Shown here piece by piece: positions 1 through 8,146 of a DNA stretch of 64,000 nt (the stretch's first letter is position 1; the number at the start of each line of letters is the position of its first letter). Location: positions 33,887-97,886 of the forward strand of contig JAFEAM010000010.1 in the NCBI GenBank assembly GCA_018266395.1, written 5' to 3'. Made by a program: the position numbers and the translations under genes. The stretch comes from Bacteroidota bacterium. GTDB lineage: Bacteria; Bacteroidota; Bacteroidia; Cytophagales; Cyclobacteriaceae. The notes beneath the pieces were generated by a model. The model searched no databases. It was not told where the DNA came from and saw nothing but the letters and a program-made list of their open reading frames with translations.

Positions 1-648
1 TTTACGGTGATTTTTGCCGTGTACTTTCTCATAAATGGCGAGCGCTTTTTCGTAGTACTCAAGGGCCAGGTCTGGATTGATCCCGCTATAAACCAATCCA
101 AGATCGTTATAGGCTGCTGCCGTTTCTTCAGTATTTTCTCCGTAGAGTTGCTCGTGAAGGTTCAATGTCACGAGCGCATTTTCAAGTGCCTGATTGATTT
201 TTCCGGAACTTAGGTACACCAGACTCAGATAGGTGAGGCATGTGGCTGCCTCCGGCGATTTGGATTGACCTGCCTTTTCAAAAAGTTCTAGACTGTTCTG
301 CAGATCTTCAAGTGCAAGGTCATTCCGTGCTTTGTTAAGATGCAGGAATCCCATTCTTGTGCGAGTAACTGCTTCGGTGAATGGATCGCTGGAGTTCAGG
401 TGTGGTTTCAGTACCGTCTCAGCCGCATCCAGATTTCCCTGGAGAATTAGAATTGATGCCGTACGACTGGCGAGCAACCCGAGGGTTCGTTCGTCTGCGG
501 ATGGCCTTTTTAGGTCGATGCGTTGAATGGCTGTTGTATAATCTTCATTCGCAATAAGGGAGTCAATTTCATCCAATCGCCTGTCGCGCTGCCCCTGGGC
601 AGTCAACCAAAAGGTGAGTAGTAGTAGGATGATTGAAGATCGCATCAT
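1..648 (-). CDS. Secreted TPR-repeat protein, 3' part outside the window
   Basis: Reading the minus strand from 648 gives an open frame to the window edge, about 216 codons seen. It starts MMRSSIILLLLTFWLTAQGQ, a typical Bacteroidota signal peptide cleaved after AQG. Tetratricopeptide repeats follow; the last one visible (ALEYYEKALAIYEKVHGKNH) has the TPR_12 form found in scaffold proteins and in the sensor part of some hybrid histidine kinases and LuxR-type regulators. The start lies 3 bp after the stop of the upstream barrel gene, so the two are probably translationally coupled. The C-terminus is unseen, so function beyond protein-protein contact in the periplasm cannot be assigned. Confidence 0.8.
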   Translation of the reverse strand, partial: MMRSSIILLLLTFWLTAQGQRDRRLDEIDSLIANEDYTTAIQRIDLKRPSADERTLGLLASRTASILILQGNLDAAETVLKPHLNSSDPFTEAVTRTRMGFLHLNKARNDLALEDLQNSLELFEKAGQSKSPEAATCLTYLSLVYLSSGKINQALENALVTLNLHEQLYGENTEETAAAYNDLGLVYSGINPDLALEYYEKALAIYEKVHGKNHRK

Positions 649-651
649 CCT

Positions 652-1617
652 CTAGAAACGATAAATGTAAGTGAGAGAGGATACCAACTCCCGTGTCAGA
701 CCATCCGGACTGAATTCGCGCTGAACAATCTTGTGTCCTACCAGCAGCCGAATGCCTGAATTCACATTAAAGCTATATCCGATGGTGGCAATGGCAGAGA
801 GGGCAAGTCCCCTGGCTATGTTGCCTTTGCTGTCCACTGAACTTCGCTCACCAAATTTTCCCTGAACGGATGGGTCTGGCGTGTACCGGTCCGCAGTAAT
901 CCGGTAAATGGGCAGCATCCCCAATGAGAAGTTGACTCTTGACAGCCGGAAGTTTCTTTCCACCCTGAGCATAACATCTGTTCCACGCTTGAGGTCGGTC
1001 GAGTTTGGATATTTCTGTACATAGAGGAATTCATCAGGATCATTCTGAGGCCAGCGATGCCAGTCGAACTTGTTTCCATTCTGATTCAGTGGTATCTGAA
1101 TTCCAGTTGCAAACAGCCATTGCCGGTTTATGAGAGAGATTCCCGCTATAAAATCATAAGTGCCGAGACTGGTCTGATAGTACATGGGGAGGGGATTGCC
1201 TTCCTGATCCTTAAGATTGGAATTGTTGGTGGGCACTTTTGCCCCCACTGAAAGATTAAGATCAAACCGATCGGAATTGATAAGGTTGTGGGTGAAGCAA
1301 AAGGAGAGGTCACTCATACTGCCAGTGGCGCCGAGACGGCCCTCCACATGCTGAAGCGGGACCTTAACCTGTATCGTATTTTTCCTGTTGAGACTGAAGT
1401 TCATGTCGGCGGTTGCCACATAAACAATAGGGGTAAGAGTGGTGGTGCCCCGGTAGAAACTGAACTCAATGGTTCTGAGCTTAAATTCAACCTTTTTGTT
1501 GTAGGGTTGATCTGGCTTCATGGCCCCCATGGTGCAAAAGCCGGCATCACTGCAACCTTGCCCGCTGGAGAAATGCCAGACCATGACTAACGTTCCAAGC
1601 AGGGTAATTGGCTTCAT
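652..1617 (-). CDS. Outer-membrane beta-barrel protein of unknown function
   Basis: 321 residues with an N-terminal signal peptide (MKPITLLGTLVMVWHFSSGQ). The mature part is a series of amphipathic strands of 9-12 residues alternating with polar turns and ends in the C-terminal aromatic signature TYIYRF, which the BAM machinery recognises. This supports an integral outer-membrane barrel, perhaps of 12-14 strands. A short Cys-containing stretch (CSDAGFC) follows the cleavage site. No family name is recognised; comparable proteins in Bacteroidota are small transport or assembly barrels. It is followed within 3 bp by the TPR protein, suggesting a shared envelope role. Confidence 0.7.
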   Translation of the reverse strand: MKPITLLGTLVMVWHFSSGQGCSDAGFCTMGAMKPDQPYNKKVEFKLRTIEFSFYRGTTTLTPIVYVATADMNFSLNRKNTIQVKVPLQHVEGRLGATGSMSDLSFCFTHNLINSDRFDLNLSVGAKVPTNNSNLKDQEGNPLPMYYQTSLGTYDFIAGISLINRQWLFATGIQIPLNQNGNKFDWHRWPQNDPDEFLYVQKYPNSTDLKRGTDVMLRVERNFRLSRVNFSLGMLPIYRITADRYTPDPSVQGKFGERSSVDSKGNIARGLALSAIATIGYSFNVNSGIRLLVGHKIVQREFSPDGLTRELVSSLTYIYRF

Positions 1618-1698
1618 CTGGAAATATTTCCAAATTAAGAAAACATTCCCGTTTGAAAATCACGAGGAATGGATCAGAATTTCCCCGGCAGAGTTGGA

Positions 1699-2703
1699 TC
1701 AGCGCTTGCTGCTGATGACTGAACCGCCATCATTGCTCTGGTTCTCTATGGAGGCCAGTTCAACGATTTTTGCATATTCTTCAGGAGTCAGGTCATTGAA
1801 GAAGTAATGTATCGGGTTGACCTGAGAGTGGTTGATAAATACTTCGTAGTGCACATGCGGTGCGGTTGATAAGCCGGTGTTGCCCACATAGCCGATTAAT
1901 TCGCCACGCTTGACTTTCTGACCATTTCTCACCACGAAGCTGTGCATGTGTGCATAGCGTGTCCGGTAACCAAAGCCATGATCGATCTCTACTTTCTTTC
2001 CATAACCTGTGAAGGCTATTTCGGTATTGTCCACCACACCGTCAGCGGTAGCATAAATCGGCGTGCCAAGAGGTGCGGCGAAGTCAATCCCGGGATGCAT
2101 GTTCCAGACCTTATAGATGGGGTGGATTCTCATTCCATAGCCGGAGGAAAGAACGACGGTCCCATTTTTTGGAATAGGCTGAATGGCAGGTATTGCGGCA
2201 AACAGCATTTCCTTGTGGCTGGCTACTTCGACGATTTCATCCTGCGACTTGGATTCAACGTACGATTTCCTTCTCAGTTTATCGACAGATTCGTTAAGCT
2301 TTACAATGATGTCCTCGTGGGCCAGATTCCTCTCGCGGATGTCTTCATACCGGTCAATACCACCCACGCCGGCCTCCCGGATTGACTTGTCAATGGGTTC
2401 GGAACCCAGAACCACCCTGTAGATGTTATCATCCCGATAAGCCATCTCACCCAGGAGTTTGTCCAGGTTTTCAACTTTCTTATTGAGTTCGTCATAATAG
2501 AACTCCATATTCTTGAGCTCATTCTTGAGCATCACCTCCTTGGGCGACTCAAAGTAGTTGTTGTAAAGCAGCAATAGTCCCACCGCCATGGCCAGTGTGA
2601 GTGATAAGAGGCCGATGGTATTCAACAGGACATCTCCCCATGAAGTCTGCACGCGTACGTACTTGCAGGAAACGGTGTCGTAGTAGTATTTGATGCGGGC
2701 CAT
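1699..2703 (-). CDS. M23 family metallopeptidase (LytM domain, membrane anchored)
   Basis: 334 residues. A single hydrophobic segment near residues 29-48 anchors it in the inner membrane, a coiled-coil region (about 55-150) follows, and the C-terminal half is a LytM/M23 fold. Zinc ligands are visible as HPGIDFAA (HxxxD) and as HVHYEVF (HxH), with the typical GYGMRIHP lead-in. These enzymes cut peptide crosslinks in peptidoglycan, or act as division and elongation regulators when degenerate; here the ligands are intact, so activity is expected. It lies 13 bp downstream of mogA. The anchor plus coiled-coil arrangement is the usual Bacteroidota form. Confidence 0.9.
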   Translation of the reverse strand: MARIKYYYDTVSCKYVRVQTSWGDVLLNTIGLLSLTLAMAVGLLLLYNNYFESPKEVMLKNELKNMEFYYDELNKKVENLDKLLGEMAYRDDNIYRVVLGSEPIDKSIREAGVGGIDRYEDIRERNLAHEDIIVKLNESVDKLRRKSYVESKSQDEIVEVASHKEMLFAAIPAIQPIPKNGTVVLSSGYGMRIHPIYKVWNMHPGIDFAAPLGTPIYATADGVVDNTEIAFTGYGKKVEIDHGFGYRTRYAHMHSFVVRNGQKVKRGELIGYVGNTGLSTAPHVHYEVFINHSQVNPIHYFFNDLTPEEYAKIVELASIENQSNDGGSVISSKR

Positions 2704-2716
2704 ATGTTAAACAACT

Positions 2717-3253
2717 CTATTTTGACTGGGGCCGGAATGCCTTAATGACAGATTCATTGCATTCAAGATAGGGCCCATCCAGCAAATCTAAGCAATAAGG
2801 GATTGCCGGAAAAACGGCGTCAAGGCATTGCCGGATGGATCGGGGCTTACCCGGTAGGTTTAGGATAAGCGTTTTACCCCGAATTCCGGCTGTTTGGCGC
2901 GAAAGGATGGCCGTAGGCACATATTTCAGGCTTTCTAAACGCATTCTTTCGCCGAATCCGGGCATCATTTTTTCACATACAGCCTCGGTGGCCTCTGGTG
3001 TAACATCCCGGACCGCGGGCCCGGTACCACCGCAGGTAACGATAAGGCAGCACCCCTTACGGTCAGCCATATCTTTCAATGTCTCCTCGATTAGCGGTTG
3101 CTCATCCGGTATAACCGCATATTCTTTTTCCCAGGGGTTCGTGAGGTATTCATTGAGGGTTTCCACAATGGCCTTGCCGGGAAGATCTTCATAAATGCCC
3201 TTGCTGGCGCGATCCGACACGTTGATAATTCCAATTCTTACCGTTTGCTCCAT
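2717..3253 (-). CDS. mogA: Molybdopterin adenylyltransferase MogA
   Basis: 178 residues, full length for the MogA/MoaB family. It begins RIGIINVSDRASKGIYED and carries the MPT-binding signature CGGTGPAVRDVTPEA around residues 75-90. MogA adenylates molybdopterin before molybdate insertion in the cytoplasm. No other moa, moe or mod gene is in the window, so the rest of the pathway lies elsewhere. The name MoaB is also used for close homologues; the C-terminal extension after the core favours MogA. Start is the first ATG, preceded by the intergenic stretch 3254-3367. Confidence 0.88.
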   Translation of the reverse strand: MEQTVRIGIINVSDRASKGIYEDLPGKAIVETLNEYLTNPWEKEYAVIPDEQPLIEETLKDMADRKGCCLIVTCGGTGPAVRDVTPEATEAVCEKMMPGFGERMRLESLKYVPTAILSRQTAGIRGKTLILNLPGKPRSIRQCLDAVFPAIPYCLDLLDGPYLECNESVIKAFRPQSK

Positions 3254-3367
3254 AAGAAAGATTAGAGACAGATGAACCCTGAACGCTTATATCCTCTTCA
3301 TCACTCGATTGCGAGTCAGGCCTGCAATGAGTTCAAGTCTTTATTCGGTCGGTTGGCCGGTTGAATG

Positions 3368-4417
3368 CTATTCTTCCAGGCTTACCTTCTTCAAGTGATT
3401 AGCCCTTCCTTTCTTGTAGACCAGTCTCGCCTGGGCTCTTCCCTTCCTGTACAACTTTTGTTCCTCAGTTGGCCTGTGAATAATCTCGCGACATTCTTCG
3501 GAACAGCAGCCGTCAAATTTTACGGAACACTCAGGGCATTGGATGAAGAGAAGATGGCAACCTTCATTTCTGCAGTTGGTGTGGGTATCACATGGCTTGC
3601 CGCACTGATGACAGTGACTGATGATCTCACTGGAGATCCTTTCTCCAAGACGCTCATCAAAGACAAAGTTCTTACCATGAAATTTGTTGACAAGTCCCTG
3701 GTCTTTGGCCTGGCGGGCGTATTCAATAATTCCGCCGTTGAGTTGATGAACATGCGTGAAGCCCCGGTGCTTGAACCACGCGCTGGCCTTTTCACAACGA
3801 ATGCCACCAGTGCAGTACATCACTATATTCCTGTCCTGTTTTCCTTCCAGCAACCTTTCTACAATCGGAAGGGATTGTCTGAAAGTATCTACATCTGGAC
3901 AAATCGCACCCTCAAAATGCCCGACTTCACTTTCATAATGATTACGCATGTCAACAATAACGGTCTGCGGATCATCGGTGAGTTGATTAAACTCAGCCGC
4001 ATTCAAATGCCTGCCGCTATTCGTAACATCAAAAGTTTCGTCATCCAGGCCATCTGCCAGTACCTTCCTTTTCACCTGGATCTTCAGGACAAAGAAAGAT
4101 TTCCCATTGTCCTCAATTGCCCAGTTAAGCCGGATGCCTTTAAGGAATGAAATCTCGTTGATCGAATCAATGAAGGGATCTTTGTTTGAAGACGGCATGC
4201 TGAGTTGAGCATTGATGCCTTCAGATGCCACATAAATCCGGCCCAGTACACCCAAAGGGAACCATTTGGCAAAGAGTTCGTCCCTGAACGCTGCGGGATC
4301 TTCGATGCGATGATATTGGTAAAAGGAAAGTGTAACCCTCTGTTCCGGATATTGCTGCATCCGGGCTTTCAGAACTCTCTTGTCGATCCGGTTATGAAGC
4401 TGAACCTTTTTCATCAT
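3368..4417 (-). CDS. trhO: tRNA uridine(34) hydroxylase TrhO (rhodanese family)
   Basis: 349 residues, the usual TrhO/YceA length. N-terminal acylphosphatase-like domain (about 25-120, with GRIYVASEGINAQLS), a central rhodanese domain with the catalytic loop YCTGGIRCEKA near residue 200, and a C-terminal cysteine-rich zinc part (CHQCGKPCD, CPECSVKFDGCC). In characterised bacteria TrhO hydroxylates U34 of tRNAs as the first step to 5-alkoxyuridines, using prephenate-derived chemistry or oxygen. It appears as a single-gene unit. The internal domain order and both Cys clusters are intact. Confidence 0.9.
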   Translation of the reverse strand: MMKKVQLHNRIDKRVLKARMQQYPEQRVTLSFYQYHRIEDPAAFRDELFAKWFPLGVLGRIYVASEGINAQLSMPSSNKDPFIDSINEISFLKGIRLNWAIEDNGKSFFVLKIQVKRKVLADGLDDETFDVTNSGRHLNAAEFNQLTDDPQTVIVDMRNHYESEVGHFEGAICPDVDTFRQSLPIVERLLEGKQDRNIVMYCTGGIRCEKASAWFKHRGFTHVHQLNGGIIEYARQAKDQGLVNKFHGKNFVFDERLGERISSEIISHCHQCGKPCDTHTNCRNEGCHLLFIQCPECSVKFDGCCSEECREIIHRPTEEQKLYRKGRAQARLVYKKGRANHLKKVSLEE

Positions 4418-4459
4418 GGCGCAAAATTAGCTCATTGCGGCCGAGCCGGCAAAGAGTGA

Positions 4460-5089
4460 TTAATTGCTGGCCGGTTTCAATTCACCCCGAAGCAATTTGT
4501 TGTAGTCCTCGCAGCTAAGCGTCCCAACCTTATTGCAGTAGGGGCATGTCCTGTAGGTTTCTCCATGCAGGTAATCCTTGCGGATGATAACCGTTGAACC
4601 GCTGCACACAGGACAGGAGACTCTGCCTGCAGGACCGCAATCTATGGTATAGTCGCGTGAAAGGACCTCAACGGCATTTTGACTCTGCGATGCGTGTTCA
4701 GCTACAAGCTCTTTTTCAGCCATTTTCAACCATTGTGCAGCTTCAGTCGAATACTGGCCCGTTGTGCCCTTCAGCTGTATATACTTGGTAAGCCAATCAA
4801 CACTTTGTTTGTATTTCCCCAGGAAGTAGGAATTCTTTCCAAAATAGAATGCCAGGTCTGAAGGGATGCTCTTGAGATTACTTAGTGCATACCTTAGCTT
4901 GCTGTCTGCCAGTTCATATTTCTCCTGGTTCATGTAAAATATGCCGGAGTCCATCTGTTGGCGGACGTATCGGGACTTTTCCTGCTCTTTCTGGAGTTCG
5001 ATTGTCCTGATCTTTTCTCGTTCCGCTTCCTGGGCATTCACTTCCACAGCGGCAAGCACGAATAGCATTATGATGAATACCCTTGTCAT
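4460..5089 (-). CDS. Secreted protein with TPR-like helices and a C-terminal zinc-ribbon motif
   Basis: The start chosen (MTRVFIIMLFVLAAVEVNAQ) overlaps the stop of the upstream decarboxylase by ATGA and gives a clean signal peptide; a start ten codons earlier is possible but spoils it. The 209-residue product has a charged helical stretch, a TPR-like region (MNQEKYELADSKLRYAL and KYKQSVDWLTKYIQL), then CPVC...CPYC near residues 155-190, spaced like a DnaJ-type or rubredoxin-type zinc ribbon, with a further Cys in TLSCEDY. An exported protein with a reduced zinc ribbon is unusual. No family is recognised; a metal-binding periplasmic adaptor is an inference. Confidence 0.7.
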   Translation of the reverse strand: MTRVFIIMLFVLAAVEVNAQEAEREKIRTIELQKEQEKSRYVRQQMDSGIFYMNQEKYELADSKLRYALSNLKSIPSDLAFYFGKNSYFLGKYKQSVDWLTKYIQLKGTTGQYSTEAAQWLKMAEKELVAEHASQSQNAVEVLSRDYTIDCGPAGRVSCPVCSGSTVIIRKDYLHGETYRTCPYCNKVGTLSCEDYNKLLRGELKPASN

Positions 5090-6093
5090 TGAAAGTGATT
5101 TTTTGGGAGGTTGAGCCACTCCAAAGCAGCATTGGCAAAGATGTCTGCTTTGACTTTTGCTGACAGGGAAGATTCCTCAATAAACCTGCCAATCTCCAAA
5201 TCTCCCAGCGGAAACGGGTAGTCAGAGCCGAGTGTTACACGTTTGGATCCCACCAGCTTGAGTACATAATCCAGAATCACCGGATCATGGGTAATGCTGT
5301 CGACCCAGAATCTTCCAAGATAGTTGCGGGGAGGTACGGGATTGTCAATCGCCACCAGGTCAGGTCGGCAATCAAATCCGTGCTGTATTCTGCCGATCGT
5401 TGGCAGGAAGGATCCTCCGGCGTGTGCAAAATTCACCCTGAGTTTGGGAAGGCGTTCGAATATTCCTCCGAAAATCATAGAACACATGGCTCTTGAAGTT
5501 TCAGCCGGCATCCCTACCAGCCAGGGCAACCAGTACCGCGACATATTTTTTTCACCCATCATATTCCATGGATGCACCAGAACGGCCAGGTCTTCCTTTT
5601 CGCAAGCCTCGAATACAGGAAAAAACCGATCCTCATTGAGGTTGTCATCATTAATGTTGGACCCTATCTGAATCCCCTTCAAACCAATTTTTTTACATCG
5701 CTTTACTTCCTGTACTGCCAGCTCAGTGTCCTGCATCGGCACGGTACCGAGACCGACATAGTTTTTTGGATATCGGACTACGAGCTTCGCGATATGATCA
5801 TTCAGATAGCGTGAGATATCAAGTGCGTCGAGCGGTTTGGCCCAATAGGAGAACATAACCGGAACAGTACACACCACCTGTACCTGTGTCTTGAATTGTT
5901 CATATTCACGGATGCGCAAATCCACATTCCAGCAGTTCTCCTGTATTTCACGGAAAAATTGGTTACCCCTCATCATCTTTGCATAACCTTTTTTGTGATG
6001 CTGGAGGTAGATGAAACCTTCATAGCCAAATTTCTCTGCCCAATTGGGCATTTTCTTAGGTAAAATATGCGTGTGGGAGTCGATCTTCAGCAC
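5086..6093 (-). CDS. Amidohydrolase family 2, aminocarboxymuconate-semialdehyde decarboxylase-like
   Basis: About 335 residues if translation begins at the GTG at 6093 (product MLKIDSHTHILPKKMPNW). The metal-binding HxH (DSHTHIL), the later HPWNM and NFAHAGG histidines and GSDYPFPLG with the catalytic Asp match ACMSD, which decarboxylates 2-amino-3-carboxymuconate 6-semialdehyde in tryptophan/2-aminobenzoate breakdown. The longer open frame reaching 6564 runs through the TCGCAT repeat array and cannot be real coding sequence. No kynurenine pathway genes are adjacent, so another gamma-resorcylate-type acid could be the substrate. It overlaps the following secreted-protein gene by 4 bp. Confidence 0.85.
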   Translation of the reverse strand: MLKIDSHTHILPKKMPNWAEKFGYEGFIYLQHHKKGYAKMMRGNQFFREIQENCWNVDLRIREYEQFKTQVQVVCTVPVMFSYWAKPLDALDISRYLNDHIAKLVVRYPKNYVGLGTVPMQDTELAVQEVKRCKKIGLKGIQIGSNINDDNLNEDRFFPVFEACEKEDLAVLVHPWNMMGEKNMSRYWLPWLVGMPAETSRAMCSMIFGGIFERLPKLRVNFAHAGGSFLPTIGRIQHGFDCRPDLVAIDNPVPPRNYLGRFWVDSITHDPVILDYVLKLVGSKRVTLGSDYPFPLGDLEIGRFIEESSLSAKVKADIFANAALEWLNLPKNHFQ

Positions 6094-6140
6094 AACCCGA
6101 TGGCTAATCCGGCAAATATCGTGTTTTTGAAAACCAGGTG

Positions 6141-6193
6141 CAGCGGTCTCATCAACTTTTGATTTTATTCCTGTTGGCCAGGTATTTGTGAAG
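6141..6193. repeat. Imperfect direct repeat, left copy
   Basis: CAACTTTTGATTTTATTCC with flanks is repeated at 6554-6604 as CAACTTTTGATTCTATTCC followed in both by a GGCC(A/T)G and TATT...GAAG tail. The copies flank the hairpin and 11-bp array, about 413 bp apart. The right copy includes the last codons of the endonuclease gene, so the left copy may be a duplicated gene end. Confidence 0.6.
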
Positions 6194-6284
6194 AAAGTAG
6201 ACAGTTGACTGTGGATAGTGAGGCAGCGGTAGCAATAGACTTCAGTCGATTTGCTACCGGGCCCACCCTCATTTCCAGCGAAAT

Positions 6285-6447
6285 TGTCGCATAACGTCGC
6301 ATACCCATCGCATACCCGTCGCATACTCGTCGCATACCCGTCGCATACCCGTCGCATGAGCGTCGCATGAACGTCGCATAAACCAGGCTTGAACGAGGCT
6401 TGCGCGTCGCTAGCGCATCGCATGAACGTCGCATGCGCGTCGCATAA
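6285..6447. repeat. 11-bp tandem array, core TCGCAT
   Basis: The hexamer TCGCAT occurs at 6287, 6297, 6308, 6319, 6330, 6341, 6352, 6363, 6374, 6418, 6429 and 6440. After a first step of 10, every step is 11 bp. The interruption between 6374 and 6418 keeps the register: AGGCTT at 6385 and 6396 and TCGCTA at 6407 are degenerate units at exact 11-bp steps. Most units read CGTCGCATACC or CGTCGCATGA. Period 11 is close to one helical turn, so each unit presents the same DNA face. Confidence 0.95.
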
Positions 6448-6553
6448 AACATCCCTCCGGAAGGACCGGCTAAGGCCCAAACCATTGAAAATCAGGCCAT
6501 AGGAAGAGATGGGCAGACAAGAGTGGACAGATGGGGACAAGAGTGGGCTGCCA

Positions 6554-6604
6554 GCAGTAGTCACACCAACTTTTGATTCTATTCCAGCTGGCCTGTTATT
6601 GAAG
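6554..6604. repeat. Imperfect direct repeat, right copy
   Basis: Partner of 6141-6193. It overlaps the stop codon and last residues (TGQLE) of the exported endonuclease/phosphodiesterase gene on the minus strand. Confidence 0.6.
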
Positions 6605-7535
6605 TCTGGGTATCCCCCAGTCCTGTAAGGGTGCCCTGCAAACCGAAGTGATCAGACAGGTCCTGATGCTCAGGATGCCAGGGGGACCTCATGATGGTCA
6701 CCTTACGCTTAAGCTGGAGTTGCGCTGATCCGTTGGACCGGAGAAGTATATAATCCAGAAGTAGACGGAATTCCTTTCGCTTTTTGCATAGATCGTTGAA
6801 AGGGCGGTCCATCGTATACTGCTGTTCGCCAGTCAACTCGCCATCAACTGCCTGCAATGTTGAAATCATTTTTTCATAACGAGGCATGGTTGTCAGCGAA
6901 TTCTGCGTAACATTCAGCGAAAGGGACGCCGGAATTGATTTTAACGTATTGAAATCTCCGCAGATCAACTGAGGAATCCCTGCCTTGTGGTTTGGGGCCA
7001 GAAGTTCATTGGCAAGTTGGTGGTATTGGGCAAATAGAATTTCATCGGTTCCAAAGGCCTGGAGATGAGTGCCGGCGATTTGAACGGTCTTTCCGTTCAC
7101 ATCAATCTCAGCGAGCATGGCGCCTTTCCTTGCCATGCGATCATATCCCTTACGGGCCTTGTACCTGATCTCATCTACCTGAATGATCGGAAAGCGGCTG
7201 AAGATCATGACGCCGCCGTTGGTTTTCAGTGCAATGTTTTTCCTGTTGAGGATATCAGTGTGATAAAGATAATGTGCAGCCAGGTTGCGAGTGATCAGCT
7301 TTCTTGAACGGCGATGAAACAACTCCTGGAAGACCACTATGTCATATGACGCCTGGTTTAATTTGTCTGAAATGGCCTGGGCACGTTTCATCTTACCATT
7401 GCTTTTCACCCAGCCGGGCAGCATCTGAATATTCCAGCTAAGAATCGAAAGGGAATCCGCCTGTGCAAAAGATATGGCGTGGCTCATGATGAGCATCCAG
7501 AACAGGCAACAGGCACGCAATGGGTAAGAGGCCAT
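6579..7535 (-). CDS. Exported endonuclease/exonuclease/phosphatase family protein (sphingomyelinase-like)
   Basis: 318 residues with a signal peptide (to about SFAQADS). The EEP fold is shown by ILSWNIQMLP, the catalytic Glu in DIVVFQELFHR, the GTHLQAF and ICGDFNTLK motifs (metal-binding D and N) and the terminal LSDHFGL with the general-base Asp-His pair. The opening and the PRY-type spacing resemble bacterial neutral sphingomyelinase/phospholipase C. Its substrate is therefore a lipid phosphodiester or a nucleic acid outside the cytoplasm. It follows nudK by 27 bp on the same strand. Confidence 0.85.
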   Translation of the reverse strand: MASYPLRACCLFWMLIMSHAISFAQADSLSILSWNIQMLPGWVKSNGKMKRAQAISDKLNQASYDIVVFQELFHRRSRKLITRNLAAHYLYHTDILNRKNIALKTNGGVMIFSRFPIIQVDEIRYKARKGYDRMARKGAMLAEIDVNGKTVQIAGTHLQAFGTDEILFAQYHQLANELLAPNHKAGIPQLICGDFNTLKSIPASLSLNVTQNSLTTMPRYEKMISTLQAVDGELTGEQQYTMDRPFNDLCKKRKEFRLLLDYILLRSNGSAQLQLKRKVTIMRSPWHPEHQDLSDHFGLQGTLTGLGDTQTSITGQLE

Positions 7536-7562
7536 TGTCGGGGTAACGAATTTCCTGGTGAG

Positions 7563-8138
7563 TCAGTTCATTAACTTCTTGATAGCGGCGTGATACAGCA
7601 GCATGATCGTCTTGGCATCCTTGATCTCACCCGTGCTTATCATGTCCATGGCTTTCTGGAAGGGAAGTTCCAGTACTTCAATGTCTTCACCGTCCACACC
7701 GCCGCCCGCATCTGTTTTTTCGGATGATTCATACTGGGCTACGAAGAAGTAAAGTAATTCAGTAACGGAACCCGGAGACATGTATACCTCCATAACCCTT
7801 TTTACCTCTTTGATCCTGAATCCCGTCTCTTCCTGTGTTTCCCGGACGATGGCATCTTCAGGATGTTCATTATCGAGCAAACCCGCACAGGCTTCAATCA
7901 GCATTCCGTCCTTGTTGCCATTCAGGAAGGTGGGGAGACGAAACTGCCGTGTCAGGATAATGGTTCCCTTATTCCGATTGTAAAGAAGTATGACAGCACC
8001 GTTTCCGCGATCATAGGCTTCACGAACAAGTTGGGACCGTGAGCCATCATGCTTTGTGATTTCGATGGTGTACTTCTTAAGTGTATACCAGCTGTCTGAA
8101 AGAACTTCTTCTTTCAGCACTTTGACATTGGAAGCCAT
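7563..8138 (-). CDS. nudK: GDP-mannose pyrophosphatase-type Nudix hydrolase NudK
   Basis: Start set at the ATG at 8138 (MASNVKVLKEEVLSDSWY), giving 191 residues as in NudK; upstream codons overlap the preceding gene and are not conserved in type. The Nudix box is seen in AGLLDNEHPEDAIVRETQEE, including the AGLLDN start typical of NudK rather than ADP-ribose pyrophosphatase. The enzyme splits GDP-mannose to GMP and mannose 1-phosphate in the cytoplasm. It sits 8 bp after the Gfo/Idh gene, so it is probably cotranscribed with the sugar-oxidation cluster. Confidence 0.87.
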   Translation of the reverse strand: MASNVKVLKEEVLSDSWYTLKKYTIEITKHDGSRSQLVREAYDRGNGAVILLYNRNKGTIILTRQFRLPTFLNGNKDGMLIEACAGLLDNEHPEDAIVRETQEETGFRIKEVKRVMEVYMSPGSVTELLYFFVAQYESSEKTDAGGGVDGEDIEVLELPFQKAMDMISTGEIKDAKTIMLLYHAAIKKLMN

Positions 8139-8146
8139 GCAACTTT

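Larger units (their letters stand above)
6094..6578. other. Gene-free 485-bp stretch made of repeats
   Basis: No credible gene is present. From left to right it holds one copy of a roughly 50-bp direct repeat (6141-6193), a hairpin with arms CGGTAGCAAT / ATTTGCTACCG (6227-6259), the 11-bp array (6285-6447), a short direct repeat GACAAGAGTGG (about 6519-6550) and the second copy of the 50-bp repeat (6554-6604), which runs into the end of the endonuclease gene. Confidence 0.8.

Noticed and set aside
3365-4150. Plus-strand ORF of 261 codons
   Set aside because: Antisense shadow of trhO, which has full family motifs on the minus strand.
6285-6447. CRISPR array
   Set aside because: Units are 11 bp with no spacers, and no cas gene is present in the window.
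6094-6564. N-terminal extension of the ACMSD-like gene
   Set aside because: The frame stays open only because the 11-bp array lacks stops in it; its product is a repeat-derived run (CDGYAT, MRR) with no family match. GTG at 6093 fits the conserved start.
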